Origin: Saccopteryx bilineata
Taxonomy: Eukaryota; Chordata; Mammalia; Chiroptera; Emballonuridae
NCBI RefSeq assembly: GCF_036850765.1
Contig: NC_089490.1
Span: 294,234,982 to 294,298,981, forward strand
Direction: 5' to 3'
DNA: 64,000 bases
The notes beneath the pieces were generated by a model. It did no database searches. It was not told the DNA's origin and saw nothing but the letters and a program-made list of their open reading frames with translations. Below are positions 1-10,989 of the stretch, in pieces. The first letter of the stretch is position 1. The number at the start of each line of letters is the position of its first letter. Both the position numbers and the translations under genes were made by a program.

Positions 1-139
1 GTCCCGCAATGAATACAAATGACTACATTAAAGTTGAAAACAATTGTTTATCAAAACATAGCAATGTTAATTAAAAAAATAAGCCACAGATCAAGTTTAT
101 AAATAAAAAAGGCCGTGAAAGAGACAGAGACAGAAAGAA

Positions 140-310
140 ATTCCTACAAATTAATAAGAAATAAGATTAACAATCCAATTAAAAATAGGCAAGAGAATCG
201 CATGTACAATTTTATAAGAGAAGGAATCCAATTGGCCACTAAATATATGGAAAGAGTTCAACTTCATTATTTACAAAGGGAAGGCAAATTCACATTAATA
301 AGTTTTCCAC
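140..310 (+). mobile_element. Old L1 ORF2 C-terminal fragment
   Basis: The translation contains NNPIKNRQENRMYNFIREG followed by a stretch like the conserved L1 ORF2p segment 'NNPIKKWxxDMNRHFSxExIQMANxYM'. The intact comparison is in this window, in the minus-strand L1 at 41.9-49.7 kb. The reading frame is degraded and short. It is a 5'- and 3'-truncated ancient L1 piece, not a host gene. Confidence 0.6.
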
Positions 311-574
311 TTTTTGCTTTGATAGAGTAGCTTATATTAAATTAACCCTCCCACTGAAAATAATTAGGAAAGTTCAATTAGACACCAAAAGAAATAAACA
401 AATAAACGAAGATGTAGCTATTGGAAAATAGCAAAGACAACAAGGATTTTTAGGAGGCAAGAGAAAGAAGAGAGTTAAATTAGCTTAACTCTACATTAAC
501 AATCACTTCATCACCTATTGTATTTGCCAATTCCAATTTTAGGATTTATTAGCCAAATAAAGAACACAGGCTAT

Positions 575-905
575 GCTTGTCTGGATCTGTACCCCACAAA
601 TTTTTATGTGGAAGCTCTAACTTCCAATGTAATAGTATTTGGAGGTGGGACCTTAGAAAGGTAATTGAGTTTATATGAGGCCATGAGGGTGTGACCTGCA
701 TGATGGGATTAGTATTCTTTATCTCTCATGTGAGGACACAGTGAAAAGACAGCCATCTCAAAGCCAGAAAAAGGGCCTTTATCAAGAATTCAACAATGTT
801 GGCATGCTGATACTGAAATTCCCAGCACCAGAATGGGGAAAATAAATGTCTATTGTTTAACCCATTCAGATTGTGTTATTTTGTTATAACAGCCAAGCAG
901 GTTAC
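575..905 (+). mobile_element. MaLR-type LTR (MLT1-like)
   Basis: The order of motifs matches MLT1-type mammalian LTRs: atttggaggtgggacctta, a gaggccatgagggtgtgacc block, atgtgaggacacagtgaaaa, then aataaatgtctattgttta and ttgttataacagcc at the 3' end. The aataaa near 841 is the usual poly(A) signal of these LTRs. Divergence is high, as expected of an old eutherian insertion. Confidence 0.65.
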
Positions 906-1465
906 AATAGAGGCTTAGATTTTGTAACAGTGTATTTGGAAGAAAAGTGAAGAACAGGAATTCAGAATTATAAGAAAGTTAAGACTTGATAGGGTAGGAT
1001 CCCAGCAAAAAGGGCACGAAAGTTGAATTGTAACACTGAACTCTAGATATTTGGGCACAAAAAATCTTTGTATCTTAAAATATTACAGAGTATAAGATGC
1101 ACGGCATAAGACCCTCAGCATTCTTATTACAGTAAAAATAATGAAGGGCATTTAAATTTTTCATTTCATCAGTCTCAAGTATACCATAAATAATTTCTAG
1201 TTTAGATACAATCTATAGTGAAGCAAAATTATGCATACCTATAATGATGCTTGATACACAATAAATGTTACAGAGCACAGCTGAAATGATGGCATTTCCA
1301 ATAAACGATCATGTCTTTTTTTGATAGCTACATGGTGAAATAAATGGATATTATACCCCTACCCATTCAATGTATAGAAATCAGTGACAGTGGGCTCTAG
1401 GTATGAACCAGATATAGCACACAATCTTGTAGGACTTCATATTGTAAAATGTCTTCAAGAAGTAT
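906..1465. other. Anonymous AT-rich sequence
   Basis: I see no open frame, RNA gene or recognisable repeat here. Short A/T runs only. Confidence 0.5.
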
Positions 1466-1469
<4 letters not shown>

Positions 1470-1496
<27 letters not shown>

Positions 1497-1497
1497 A
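1470..1497. repeat. (AC)n microsatellite
   Basis: About 14 uninterrupted AC units. It creates the artefactual THTHTH run in one short reading frame. Confidence 0.95.
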
Positions 1498-1950
1498 TAA
1501 TCTACATATTTTGGACCAGAAAAGTCTTTGTCGTGGTTGGGCTACCCAGGTATTGTAGTATGCTCAGCAGTATTCATGGTCTGTCCCCACTTGATGCCAC
1601 TAATACCCCAACAGTTCCAATAACCAAAAAAGACTCCAGTCATTGCCAGATATCCCCAAGGTGACAAATCCATTCCCAGATGAGAAGAATTGAGTAAAGT
1701 TACATTAAAATTAGTAATTAATATTTATTAAAGGCACCATAAAGTGAGCAAATGAACAATTAATAAGACACATTATTCTTAACATACATAACTGATAAAG
1801 TCTTTTATCTAATATATATTTTAAAATAAATAAGAAATTGACAACACAACAACAAAAAAGGACTAGAAGAGACTTCATAGAAGGTAAATCTAGATATACA
1901 TTGAAAAATCGAAAGAGTTATCAAATAAAATACCACAATGTGATATCACC

Positions 1951-2661
1951 TGTAAAGCCAGAAACCAAGGCCACCATTACAGCCGCCTGGCCTATGAAGG
2001 TTCGCATTGCATTCGGACAGTCGGCAAAGAAACAACGAAGCCAAAAACTGGTGGGCCATAGTCTTTAATCCTAGCTTGCACCCGGCGGGCAAGTAAAAAC
2101 ACACACTGGGCTCTAAAACCCACTCACATTCAGTGCTCACAAAGCTACTGACTTATCCGAGTTTCCTAGAATCAAAGGTTTCTAGCTCACCAGCCTTATT
2201 CTCCTCAGTTCCCCATCTCCTTCCTTCTCTCTACACAAACTCTATACAAACTGGCCTCTCACTCAAAACTCCGCCACCTTGGCTGCTTCTCCTGGCCTAC
2301 TCCACGTGGCCTCCTTCTGCTCTCTGCTCTGCTCTCTCCTCTAATATTAATCTCAGGAACCAAGAGAGTAAGCTCCTATTCTGCCTCTATTATATAGTGT
2401 AGAAATCCAAACCTTTAATCCAATATACAAAATAGGGAAGTCTCTAATACAAAGTCACTTCTCTGAGGCATGATTGGATTGTACCACCCCACATCAAGAA
2501 GGGTGGGAAAGGCTTAATCCCAAAACCAAGCCCCAGGCTACAACAATTCTGCCTACCCACAGCCTGCCCCCAACACACATTAATATCACCTGGGCGACGG
2601 CCTCCTCGTGGGCAGTGCCATCTTTAACAAAGTGAGCATAATACATTTTATCTGCCCAACA
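1951..2661 (-). mobile_element. Solo LTR, copy A (head type 1)
   Basis: Read on the minus strand it begins tgttgggcagataaa and ends in tggctttaca, the same ends as the copies at 8,764, 12,609 and 15,335 (minus). It shares with them the gatgtggggtggtac block, the gcagccaagatgg-like block, the attctaggaaactcgg block and the tttaccgactgtccgaat block near its 3' end. No internal retroviral genes flank it. The 5-bp flanks (tcacc and ttgcc) do not match, unlike most other copies, so this copy may have lost its duplication by mutation or by recombination. Confidence 0.85.
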
Positions 2662-3059
2662 TTGCCCCAAACACCAAAATATCTAAGATGTGCTAGACTT
2701 TCCATGTCAAAAATTGCTGAGAACATTTAGTTGGTGGAGTCTTGTTAGCTAACTGTTATTCACTAACATTAACTAGATGTTCTGAATTATTCCATTTATA
2801 AGAAGTTAAAAAAAAAAACCCAAACAGATGATACCATAGTGTTGTGTTAGGGAATACAAGTGTGTATAAAATTCAAGTAATGGATTACTGCAAACTTCAG
2901 GTCAGTAGTAAACTTTGGAATGAAGGGAAGAGGTGGTGAATGGGCAGGGGAATTTACCAGAATCTTATGCACTAGCAAGATCTATTTCCTGACCTGAGTA
3001 TTAGTTGTATAGGTGTTAGCTTGTGATATGTTGTGCTGTACAGGTTTTGTTCAATCTTT

Positions 3060-3540
3060 GTATTTATATAACATTTCAAAGACAAAAAGGTAAAAGTAAA
3101 AGAAATGTTTTCTCTTATCCAAAGGTAATTACTGTCAACAGATTCTGAGTTATCTTTCCAGACACCCTCCATACAGATACTTGCATACATATATATGTAT
3201 TTTTACAATAACATAACACTGTCTTGCATTTTGTTCTTTTTCACTTAATATGACTTAGTGAGGATTTTGTATTGGCATATACATAAGTTTATCAGACTTT
3301 TCAAAAGAACTGTGTATTCCATTGTATATAAATGTAATTCACAAAATAACGTATTATAATTGTCTGCAACACTAGGACATAAAATTAAGTTTTGGTACAT
3401 TCATATTACAATATGTACACTATATGCAGATTAAAATCAATATGTTATTTCCTCTCAAGGGCATTGTTCATAAACTTGGAAAATAGACAGTAAAAATTAT
3501 GAAGCAAAAAGGTACATATTTTTTTAAATCTTCACTTTCC
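3060..3540. mobile_element. Old L1 3'-UTR-like remnants
   Basis: The segment around 3,220-3,340 (tttttcacttaatatgactt ... gtgtattccattgtat) resembles the reverse complement of old L1M 3'UTRs. The segment 3,385-3,540 (ggtacattcatattacaata...) resembles the forward strand of the same class. Orientation and extent are uncertain because both parts are strongly diverged. Confidence 0.35.
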
Positions 3541-3696
3541 AGACAAACAAGATACTACTTTCCAGACTGTCAGGACAATTCAAATAAAAGGCCAGGAAAT
3601 TTTAACTGAGTGTAATAAATCAAAGAGCTTGTTCGTAACTTTGATCAAGGAGAGACTGCTGAAAATTCAGCTGTTTTTTTCTGTCTTTCTCTATAT

Positions 3697-4033
3697 CAGG
3701 GTTCCCCAAACTATGGCCCACGGGCCGCATGTGACCCCCTGAGGCCATTTATCTGCCCCCCCCCCCCGCCGCACTTCCAGAAGGGGCACCTCTTTCACTG
3801 GTGGTCAGTGAGAGGAGCATAGCTCCCATTGAAATACTGGTCAGTTTTTTTATTTAAATTTACTTGTTCTTTATTTTAAATATTGTATTTGTTCCCATTT
3901 TTTTTTTACTTTAAAATAAGATATGTGCAGTATGCATAGGGATTTGTTCATAGTTTTTTTTTTATAGTACAGCCCTCCAATGGTCTGAGGGACAGTGAAC
4001 TGGCCCCCTGTGTAAAAAGTTTGGGGACCCCTG
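3697..4033. mobile_element. Non-autonomous hAT transposon (MITE)
   Basis: Terminal inverted repeats: cagggttccccaaact at the left and the complement of agtttggggacccctg at the right. It is flanked by a perfect 8-bp duplication, ctctatat, at 3,689-3,696 and 4,034-4,041, the target length of the hAT superfamily. The interior has the ggcccacgggccgc and tggtctgagggacagtgaac blocks common to a hAT MITE family I know from bats and some primates. No coding sequence. Confidence 0.88.
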
Positions 4034-4076
4034 CTCTATATGTTGCAAACAAACAAACAAAATAATAATTAAACTT

Positions 4077-4260
4077 TCATATTTATTTAGTAAATTTATA
4101 AAAATTATGGCTAGAACCTAAGTAATTAATATTTTTAGAATTATTTATTATATATCTTTTGGAAAATATTTCATATTTATTTAGTAAATTTATAAAAATC
4201 ATGGTTATGACCTAATTAATATTTTTAGAACTAAGTATTATATCTCTTTTGGAAAATATT
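4077..4260. repeat. Imperfect tandem duplication, period 94 bp
   Basis: The unit starting ttcatatttatttagtaaat at 4,077 is repeated at 4,171 with a few substitutions and a small deletion; both end in cttttggaaaatatt. Simple local duplication in AT-rich DNA next to the hAT element. Confidence 0.9.
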
Positions 4261-4289
4261 ATTTTGCAAATTTGATTTAACCAACTAGG

Positions 4290-4928
4290 AATTATGCACA
4301 GTCTAAAAATATTAGATTTTCTAAAGATTCATCTTAGAAACATATGTCTTTGTTGCTGGATATGGACCTGCAACAAGGTGAGTCTGTTGGACCGATCTGG
4401 AAATAGGTTTTTGCAAAGTTATGAGAAAAGAATTCCCACAGACTCACATTTAGGAAGACTTGAGGGACAATGGCAAGAGTTATTGGAGGGGAACACAGGA
4501 CATACGTGCCCGTGAAGAGGTTGCCAAACTGCCTCAGCAGTGGATAGGTGGCTCAGCTTCCTCTCGCTGTGGAGGAAGGCCAGCAGTCAGGCCTCTGGGG
4601 CCGCAGGCCCACACTTGTCCTCATCAAGCCCAGGAGGAGGGCCAGGACCTAGAGCTGCCGTGCCATCAGCATCTGCAGCTTCTGCAGTCTAGTTAAGACT
4701 CTGTGCCACTCTGGCCCACTTTCCCACTTCCAGCGCTGTGCTTCACCTGTTTGCCTGCTAAAGGGAGAGAGAGCAAACTTAGGGACTTTGTTAGGTTTTG
4801 ATGATATCTCCTTGGGTTTGGGAAGTGGTGAGTTTTCTTTCAAACTAAAAACAATCTTCTTATTTCTTCAGGGGTTTGTGCTAGGCTCAAGCCCCTACCC
4901 AGACCCTTTCCTGAATTTTCTGGGGTTC
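4290..4928. other. GC-richer unassigned segment before LTR copy B
   Basis: About 4,480-4,720 is clearly GC-richer than its surroundings and has three short overlapping open frames, none longer than 80 codons and none with recognisable similarity. It may be part of an old retroviral interior or simply unique sequence. I see no domain or splice pattern to decide. Confidence 0.3.
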
Positions 4929-5454
4929 TGTTGGGCAAATAAGTCTGTAAAATTTTTTAAATTTGATTTTTCTCACTTTTATTGTTAAAGATGGCTGCTG
5001 CCCATGTGGGGTGGATAATTATTGATACCTTCCTGCTTGGGAAGGAGCTTGGTTATGCTATTGTGTGCTGGAGGATGGGTCTGTGTGGGCCCAGGTAGTT
5101 TTTAAAAAGTTTTTGAATAAAGAGGAGCTGGGAGGCCATGTTGTTGCAGAGAAGGCAGGCAGCCAAGATGGCGGGTGCTGAAGGGGATCAGAGATGAGGG
5201 GCTTTGTGAGCTCCACTGAGCTAGTGGGGCCTTTGATTCTAGGAAAACCGGGAGGAAGTCAGTGGCTTTGGGAGCCCCAAAGGGAAAGGGAAGTGTTTTC
5301 CCACTGTGTGTATTTCTCGCCCACTGGTTGCAAGGCTAGAATAAAATATGGATCACCATTTCTTGGCTCTGTTGTTTCTCTATCGTCTATCCGAATCTAA
5401 TGAGAACTGCACCTGCCTGGCAGCAGTTGTGATGGCCGTGACTACTGGCTCTGC
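4929..5454 (+). mobile_element. Solo LTR, copy B (diverged head)
   Basis: Begins tgttgggcaaataagtctg and ends tactggctctgca. Near-matching 5-bp flanks ggttc and agttc suggest a 5-bp target duplication. It shares the gcagccaagatggcggg, cctttgattctagg, ttttcccactgtgtgtattt and tggctctgttgtttctctat blocks with the other LTR copies. The U3 part is shorter and more diverged than in the 690-bp copies, so it is an older or separate subfamily. Confidence 0.8.
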
Positions 5455-7096
5455 AAGTTCCCTCTGCCTTTATCCTATCTGATCCTTTTTTAAGAATCTC
5501 CTAGGCTCAACTCTTTCCCTTTTGGTCCCCATTTTGACTCCTACTGTGGATGCCTCAAAGTTCTGTTTCTTTATCTGGCTTCTACTGCACATGAGCCCAG
5601 TAAAGGAATTTCTCCCTGCCCCCTCTCACCTTAACCCTCAAATCTGGGTAATTTCAGTTGTTTCCAGGGAGATTGGAAAACTGTTTTTTCTGCCTCCTGG
5701 GATGTTACCTTCAGAGGGACAATTTGGGTTATTCCCTGGAGTGTTTGAAACTGTAGCTTCCAGAATTAATCAGGAGGGCCAGTTTCACTCCCTTCCCTTT
5801 TATTAATACCTAACTAGCTACCTATGCTAATTTTAGCCTTCCTACATAGAATGCATTCAATTTTATTTTGGCAATCTTGAATCTCAATCTATATGATGTT
5901 TATACACCTCTTAATAGCCACTTACAATGCTAAAAAATGATGAAACATTAGGTTACATTTATTACCTAAAATGTTTCTAACCACCTCATTGTAGGACATG
6001 TTTATTGTGTTACAAAATCCTGGGGGATAATTGGATAATGATAATAATCCCCAAATAGTCCTCCTGATAGAGAGTTGAAATTCAGCATTTTGTTTTCTCC
6101 TGCTAAGGACATTCACAACAACTTTAAAAAATTTCTCTCCTAATTGCAAAGTCCTAATTACTGATGCTCTACCACCAATATTACTAAATATGTTTTTGCT
6201 AATGGGGCTGCTACTACTATTCCCCAAAGAACTAGTAAATATTAAACAATACCTAAGGCTGTCTACAATGTCAGTTCCTGATCTCTGCAATGCTAGCATT
6301 CCTACCAAGAAAATTTGCTCTCAGTATTTACATCATTACTTCCCAAGGGGTGGTATTTCCCTGTTGATGTTGCATACTAATACAAATTGCAAGGATATAG
6401 ATGATTTTGAGGAGGGTAGAGAACACAAGTTGTCATAAATATCAATGTTTTCACAGGCAAGTTTATTTATATTTTTATTACCATTGCCACAGCCTGTTAA
6501 TTTTTATTTTTTTAAATATTTTTATTTTGCTGCAAACCCATTTTAGTTAGAAATCATTTCAATACAAGACATACAATAAACTCACATGCCTAAGCAAAAG
6601 AGAATTCATTGGTCATGCACATGTATGATGAAATATATATTGAAACTATGGGGGAGGACAAGGATACAGAGTCTATCAATAAGAAACTAAAGCCCAAGTC
6701 ATCAGGCCTTTCTCTTTGCCTCAGGTTTTAAATTTTCTATTAGTTGTTGCCTCCTTATTTTTTAATACGGTCATATTTTGTGTAGTGGATTATACCTGAT
6801 ATTTAAGGAAGTATTATGCTGATACTTCCTTAAATGTGTATATTTAGGCTATTTTTATGTCCCAAGTCAAAATTTTAAAAAATGTTCTCATTGGCACACT
6901 TGACCCAACTTCCCATCTCTGCCCTAGTAAATTAGTGCTAAGTTGAATCAAGTGTGTCAGATTTTTGTTTTTGTTTTTGTTTTGTTTTGCTGAACAAATA
7001 ATTCCATAGTATATAAACCTAGTTCCTAGGTATGAGCACATAGGGATAATATAAATGACAGAAATTAGGATGAAATCTAAATTATTTCTTCTCTGT
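5455..7096. other. Unassigned sequence between LTR copies B and C
   Basis: The longest open frame is 128 codons (5,922-6,308, minus) in AT-rich sequence. It has no recognisable domain and low-complexity Ser/Leu/Ile composition, so I do not call it a gene. No splice-site pairing, RNA gene or clear repeat seen. Confidence 0.4.
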
Positions 7097-7621
7097 TGTA
7101 AGGCCAGGAGCTGCCATCGTGACCATTCACATGCAGGTTCCCATTGGATTCAGGCAGACGATAAAGAAATGGCGGAGTCAGAGGATGGGGGGCCATCCTA
7201 TTTATTGGTGTCTCACCAAGACAGGCAAACCACAAAAGAAGACAAGGGAAAAGCAGAAAACCAGCTCTTCCCATGAAGGGCAAGGGATCAGGGGAGCCCC
7301 TGCAATTATGATAGCAGGAACTGTGTGTCTGAGCTCCTGGTCTGTCCCACTTTATAGTGTAGAAAACCAAAATCCCTTAATCCAATATACAAACAAGGAA
7401 GTCTCCGATACAAAGTCAATTATCCAAGGCATAATTGGATTCCTCATGAGAGTGCACCACCCAGATCATACAATCAGTCAAGGGTGTGGGGAAAAGCTTA
7501 GTCCCAAAACCAAACCTCAGGCTACAACAACCTGGCCTGCTTATAGCCTGTCCCCCACACCCAATATAAATCACAAGCGAGCAAACATATATATCATGTT
7601 TACAAACTTATTTGACCAACA
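7097..7621 (-). mobile_element. Solo LTR, copy C (head type 2)
   Basis: On the minus strand it begins tgttggtcaaataagtttg and ends in ggccttaca. It is flanked by a perfect 5-bp duplication, tctgt, at 7,092-7,096 and 7,622-7,626. The 3' part matches the type 1 copies, whereas the first ~70 bp are a different head sequence with gatatatatgtttgctc. A TATA-like actataaa lies near 7,356 on the complementary strand. No gag, pol or env sequence is adjacent. Confidence 0.88.
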
Positions 7622-7980
7622 TCTGTGATACTATCACATTCTTTAAACTGAAGGTTACCCTTATTATGGACTATTTCCTAGCAGATTTTTTAGGTATTCA
7701 AAAAATAAACTTTATGACCTCTTATATATTTGATCTTTAGATAAGCACATTCATATACACATCTTAGGATAAATATAACTTATGAACATGTTAAATGTAA
7801 ACTATGTCAATATCTACAGTTGGCATTTGTTTTATTAATGTCTAACATATTTTATTGTAATTTTTCATTTTGTTCTTTTCTCTCTTTCATTATACATCTT
7901 CTTTTAACAGAATAGCTTCCATATGAAAAGATTTACTCCTATCAGCTTATGGTTTAACAATCTGTATTTCTGTTCTAGAC

Positions 7981-8325
7981 TGTAGAACAGGGGCCGCCAC
8001 CATTGTGGTCATTCACCTGCAGAAATTTGGGCAGATGGTAAAGAAACAGTGGAGTTGGAGGATGGTGGGCCATGGGAAAAAAACCCTGCTTTTCCCATGG
8101 AGGGCAAGGGATCAGGGAGAAGAGAAAAAAAGAAATCCTCTTGTACCTCTCAGTGGTGAGGACAGAATCTCTCTTCCAGTAAACATTAGCAAGACAATGG
8201 CCCTTCCCAATCAGGAAGGCAACCTGCAGTCTCACAGACCACTATATCTGGCATTGCCCAGCCCCCAATGCAAACTATAAGCAAACAAACAAATATATCA
8301 TAATTACAAACTCATTTGGCCAACA
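7981..8325 (-). mobile_element. Solo LTR, copy D (head type 2, internally deleted)
   Basis: Ends are the same as in copy C (tgttggccaaatgagtttg ... ctgttctaca on the minus strand), but the element is only 345 bp. The middle of the LTR, including the TATA region, is missing. The 5-bp flanks tagac and tatac agree at four positions. Confidence 0.75.
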
Positions 8326-8732
8326 TATACCTATACTTAATTCATTATTTTCAGCATAGATATATTCAGTTCTTACCTGCTGTAAATCTCCAAATGAATG
8401 ACCTGATTTAATAAGGTAAAACCAAAACATTTAGCCATATAACCATGCCAATTAGGGGAACATCTATATCCTAGAACCAGGTTGACCATTGAAATATTAA
8501 GTCACAACTTAAGAAAAAGGAAATCTCTGAAGATTTACTTCCTTTTCAAGCTTTGTCTTGTTCCATCTTCTCTACAGACATGGGTATGTTATTTTTCTTT
8601 ATCAAAGAAAATAAATTATTTAAAGGATTTTCAAAAACTGATCTATCCTTTTGAAATCATAGTACATATTCCAATTGATTATTCCCAATGAGCATAGAAA
8701 GCAGAGATGTGTAATTCAACTGTCTTTTCTTC
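8326..8732. other. Anonymous AT-rich sequence
   Basis: No recognisable repeat or gene. One 69-codon open frame without domain signal. Confidence 0.45.
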
Positions 8733-10020
8733 TGTTGGTCAAATAAGTTTGTAAATATAATATTGTTGGGCAGATAAAATATATTATGTTCACTTTGTTA
8801 AAGATGGCGCTGCCCACATGGAAGCCCATCACCCAGGTGGTATTAATGTGTGTTGGAGGCGGGTTGTGGGCAGGCAGGATCCTTGTAGCCTGGGGCTTGG
8901 TTTTAGGACTAAGCCTTTCTCACCCTTTTTGATGTGGGGTGGTGTAATCCTATCATGCCTCAGATAAGTAACTTTGTATTAGAGACTTCCCTATTTTGTA
9001 TATTGGATTAAAAGTTTTGATTTCTACACTATAAAATGGGGGCAGAACGGGAGCTTGCTCTCTCAGTTCCTGAGATTAGCATTAGAGAGGAAAGAGCAGA
9101 GAGGAGAGCAGAGAGAGGCCACGTGGAAGTGGAAGAGGCCAGGAGAAGCAGCCAAGATGGTGGAATGTTGAGTGAGAAGCTAGCTTGTGCAGAGTTTGTG
9201 CAGGAAGACAGAAGGAGATGGGGAATAAGTCTGCTGAGCTAGAAACCTTTGATTCTAGGAAACTCGGTTAAGTCGGTAGCTTTGTAAGCACTGAATGAGT
9301 GGGTTTTGGAGCCTAGTGTGTGTTTTACTTGCCCCCAGGATGCAAGCTAGGAATAAAGATGATGGCCTATCAGTTTTTGGCTCTGTTGTTTCTTTACCGA
9401 CTGTCCGATTCCAATGCAAAACTACATGTGAATGGCCACAATGGTGGCTCCTGGTCTTGCAGATATATATGTTTGCTCACTTATAGTTTGCATTGGGTGT
9501 AGAGGACAGGCTGTAAGCAGGCAGGGTCATTACAGCCTAAGGCTTAGTTTTAAGACTAAACCTTTCCCACCCTAAGTAACTTTGTATAGAGACTTCCTTG
9601 TTTGTATATTGGATTAAAGGTTTTGATTTCTACACTATAAAATGGGGCAGAGGAGCCATGCTGGGGGAAAGCAGAGAAAGGCCATGTGGAATAGAGAAGC
9701 AGCCAAGATGGAAGAGTGCTGAGAAGAAGCCAGTTTGTGCAGAGTGTTTGCAGAGAGAAGGAGATGAATAAGGCTGGTGAGCTAGAAACCTTTGATTCTA
9801 GGAATCTTGGAAAAGAAAAGTCAGTGGCTTTGGGAGCCCTAACTGGAAAGAGAAGTATTTTCCCACTGTGTGTATTTCTTGCCCGCCAGGTGCAAGCTAG
9901 GATTAAAACTAATGGCCTACTAGTTCTTGGCTCCATTGTTTCATTATTGTCTGTCTGAATCAAATGCGAACCTGTATGGCCCAGGTGGCTGTGATGGTGG
10001 CTGTGGCTACTGGCTTTACA
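8733..10020 (+). mobile_element. Solo LTR, copy F (head type 2), split by copy E
   Basis: The first 31 bp (tgttggtcaaataagtttgt...) lie at 8,733-8,763. The rest resumes at 9,462 with gatatatatgtttgctcact and runs to tactggctttaca at 10,020. Flanks tcttc and tcttg agree at four of five positions. Without the insert the element is about 590 bp. An actataaaatgggg TATA region lies near 9,635, and a poly(A)-like gattaaaac near 9,900. The interruption is copy E. Confidence 0.87.
8764..9461 (+). mobile_element. Solo LTR, copy E (head type 1), inside copy F
   Basis: Begins tgttgggcagataaaatata and ends in tcctggtcttgca. Flanking 5-bp sequences aatat (8,759-8,763) and gatat (9,462-9,466) mark a target duplication within copy F. 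Expected LTR signals are present: TATAAAA at 9,030-9,036 and AATAAA at 9,352-9,357, about 320 bp apart. The segment at 8,801-8,810 reads aagatggcgc, a YY1-type core. Confidence 0.9.
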
Positions 10021-10093
10021 TCTTGCATTGGTTCATATACTTCCAGTCTCTCTATATGTATAGGAGATGTAACACCCTCTAAAAAGCAGTTTG

Positions 10094-10508
10094 GGCCCTG
10101 GCCGGTTGGCTCAGCGGTAGAGCGTCAGCCTGGTGTGCAGGGGACCTGGGTTCGATTCCCGGCCAGGGCACATAGGAGAAGCGCCCATTTGCTTCTCCAC
10201 CCACCCTTCTTCTTCTCTGTCTCTCTCTTCCCCTCCCGCAGCCAAGGCTCCATTGGAGCAAAGATGGCCCGGACGCTGGGGATGGCTCCTTGGCCTCTGC
10301 CCCAGGCACTAGAGTGGCTCTGGTCGTGGCAGAGCGACGCCCCAGAGGGGCAGAGCGACGCCCCAGAGGGGCAGAGCATCGCCCCTGGTGGGCGTGCCGG
10401 GTGGATCCCGGTCGGGCGCATGAGAGAGTCTGTCAAACTGTCTCTCCCCATTTCCAGCTTCAGAAAAATACAAAAAATAAAAAATAAATAATAAATAAAT
10501 AAATAAAA
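10094..10508 (+). mobile_element. Type I tRNA-derived SINE
   Basis: Head ggccctggccggttggctc with box A-like tggctcagcggtagagcg and box B-like ggttcgattcc at the usual spacing of an internal Pol III promoter. A GC-rich body (aggctccattggagcaaaga, ggtggatcccggtcgggcgc) and an (AAAT)n tail follow. The 13-bp duplication aaaaagcagtttg flanks it at 10,081-10,093 and 10,509-10,521. The gacgccccagaggggcagag unit is tandemly doubled in this copy. Overlapping open frames here are SINE artefacts. Confidence 0.95.
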
Positions 10509-10989
10509 AAAAAGCAGTTTGATGACAGCTTATTCTTCTCTTTAACAAATCTATTTTAATTCAGATAGTCATGATAATTTTAGTTTCTGGTGGTAATTTT
10601 AGCATTGTTGCAGAAAGTGTAATATTTCGAAGTCATATAATAACTGGATAATGGGAAGAGGTTCAGAAGACAGAGAAGAAATATAATATTCAAGCCCAAA
10701 TTAATTGCTTAGTAAAAGGATTTACAATAAAGTCAAGGAAATCTTAGAGAAAATAGATCTCAATGATAAAGAGATGGGGGAAAGATAAGTTAAGAAATTA
10801 AGGTGATTAACATGGCAAGTGCAAATAACAACAAAGAATAGGGCTAGGGACAGATAAGAATGTGTAGAGTCTGTCAAAGGGGGTGGGGTTTGGGTTGCTG
10901 GTAAAAAAGTTAAAAGGTCTAGGCAAAGAAAAAATACCTATAGATACAGACAGCTGTGGTAATTGCAGGAGGGAAAGAGGTGGAAGGAG

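Noticed and set aside
5922..6308. 128-codon minus-strand frame
   Set aside because: No recognisable domain or neighbouring exon, low-complexity composition, AT-rich context.
7119..7628. 169-codon plus-strand frame
   Set aside because: Runs through the antisense of solo LTR copy C; no domain, and the same text recurs broken in other LTR copies.
10079..10548. Overlapping open frames of up to 175 codons on both strands
   Set aside because: They lie in the GC-rich body of a type I SINE; the same frames recur at 14.4, 27.9, 37.4 and 50.1 kb with each SINE copy.
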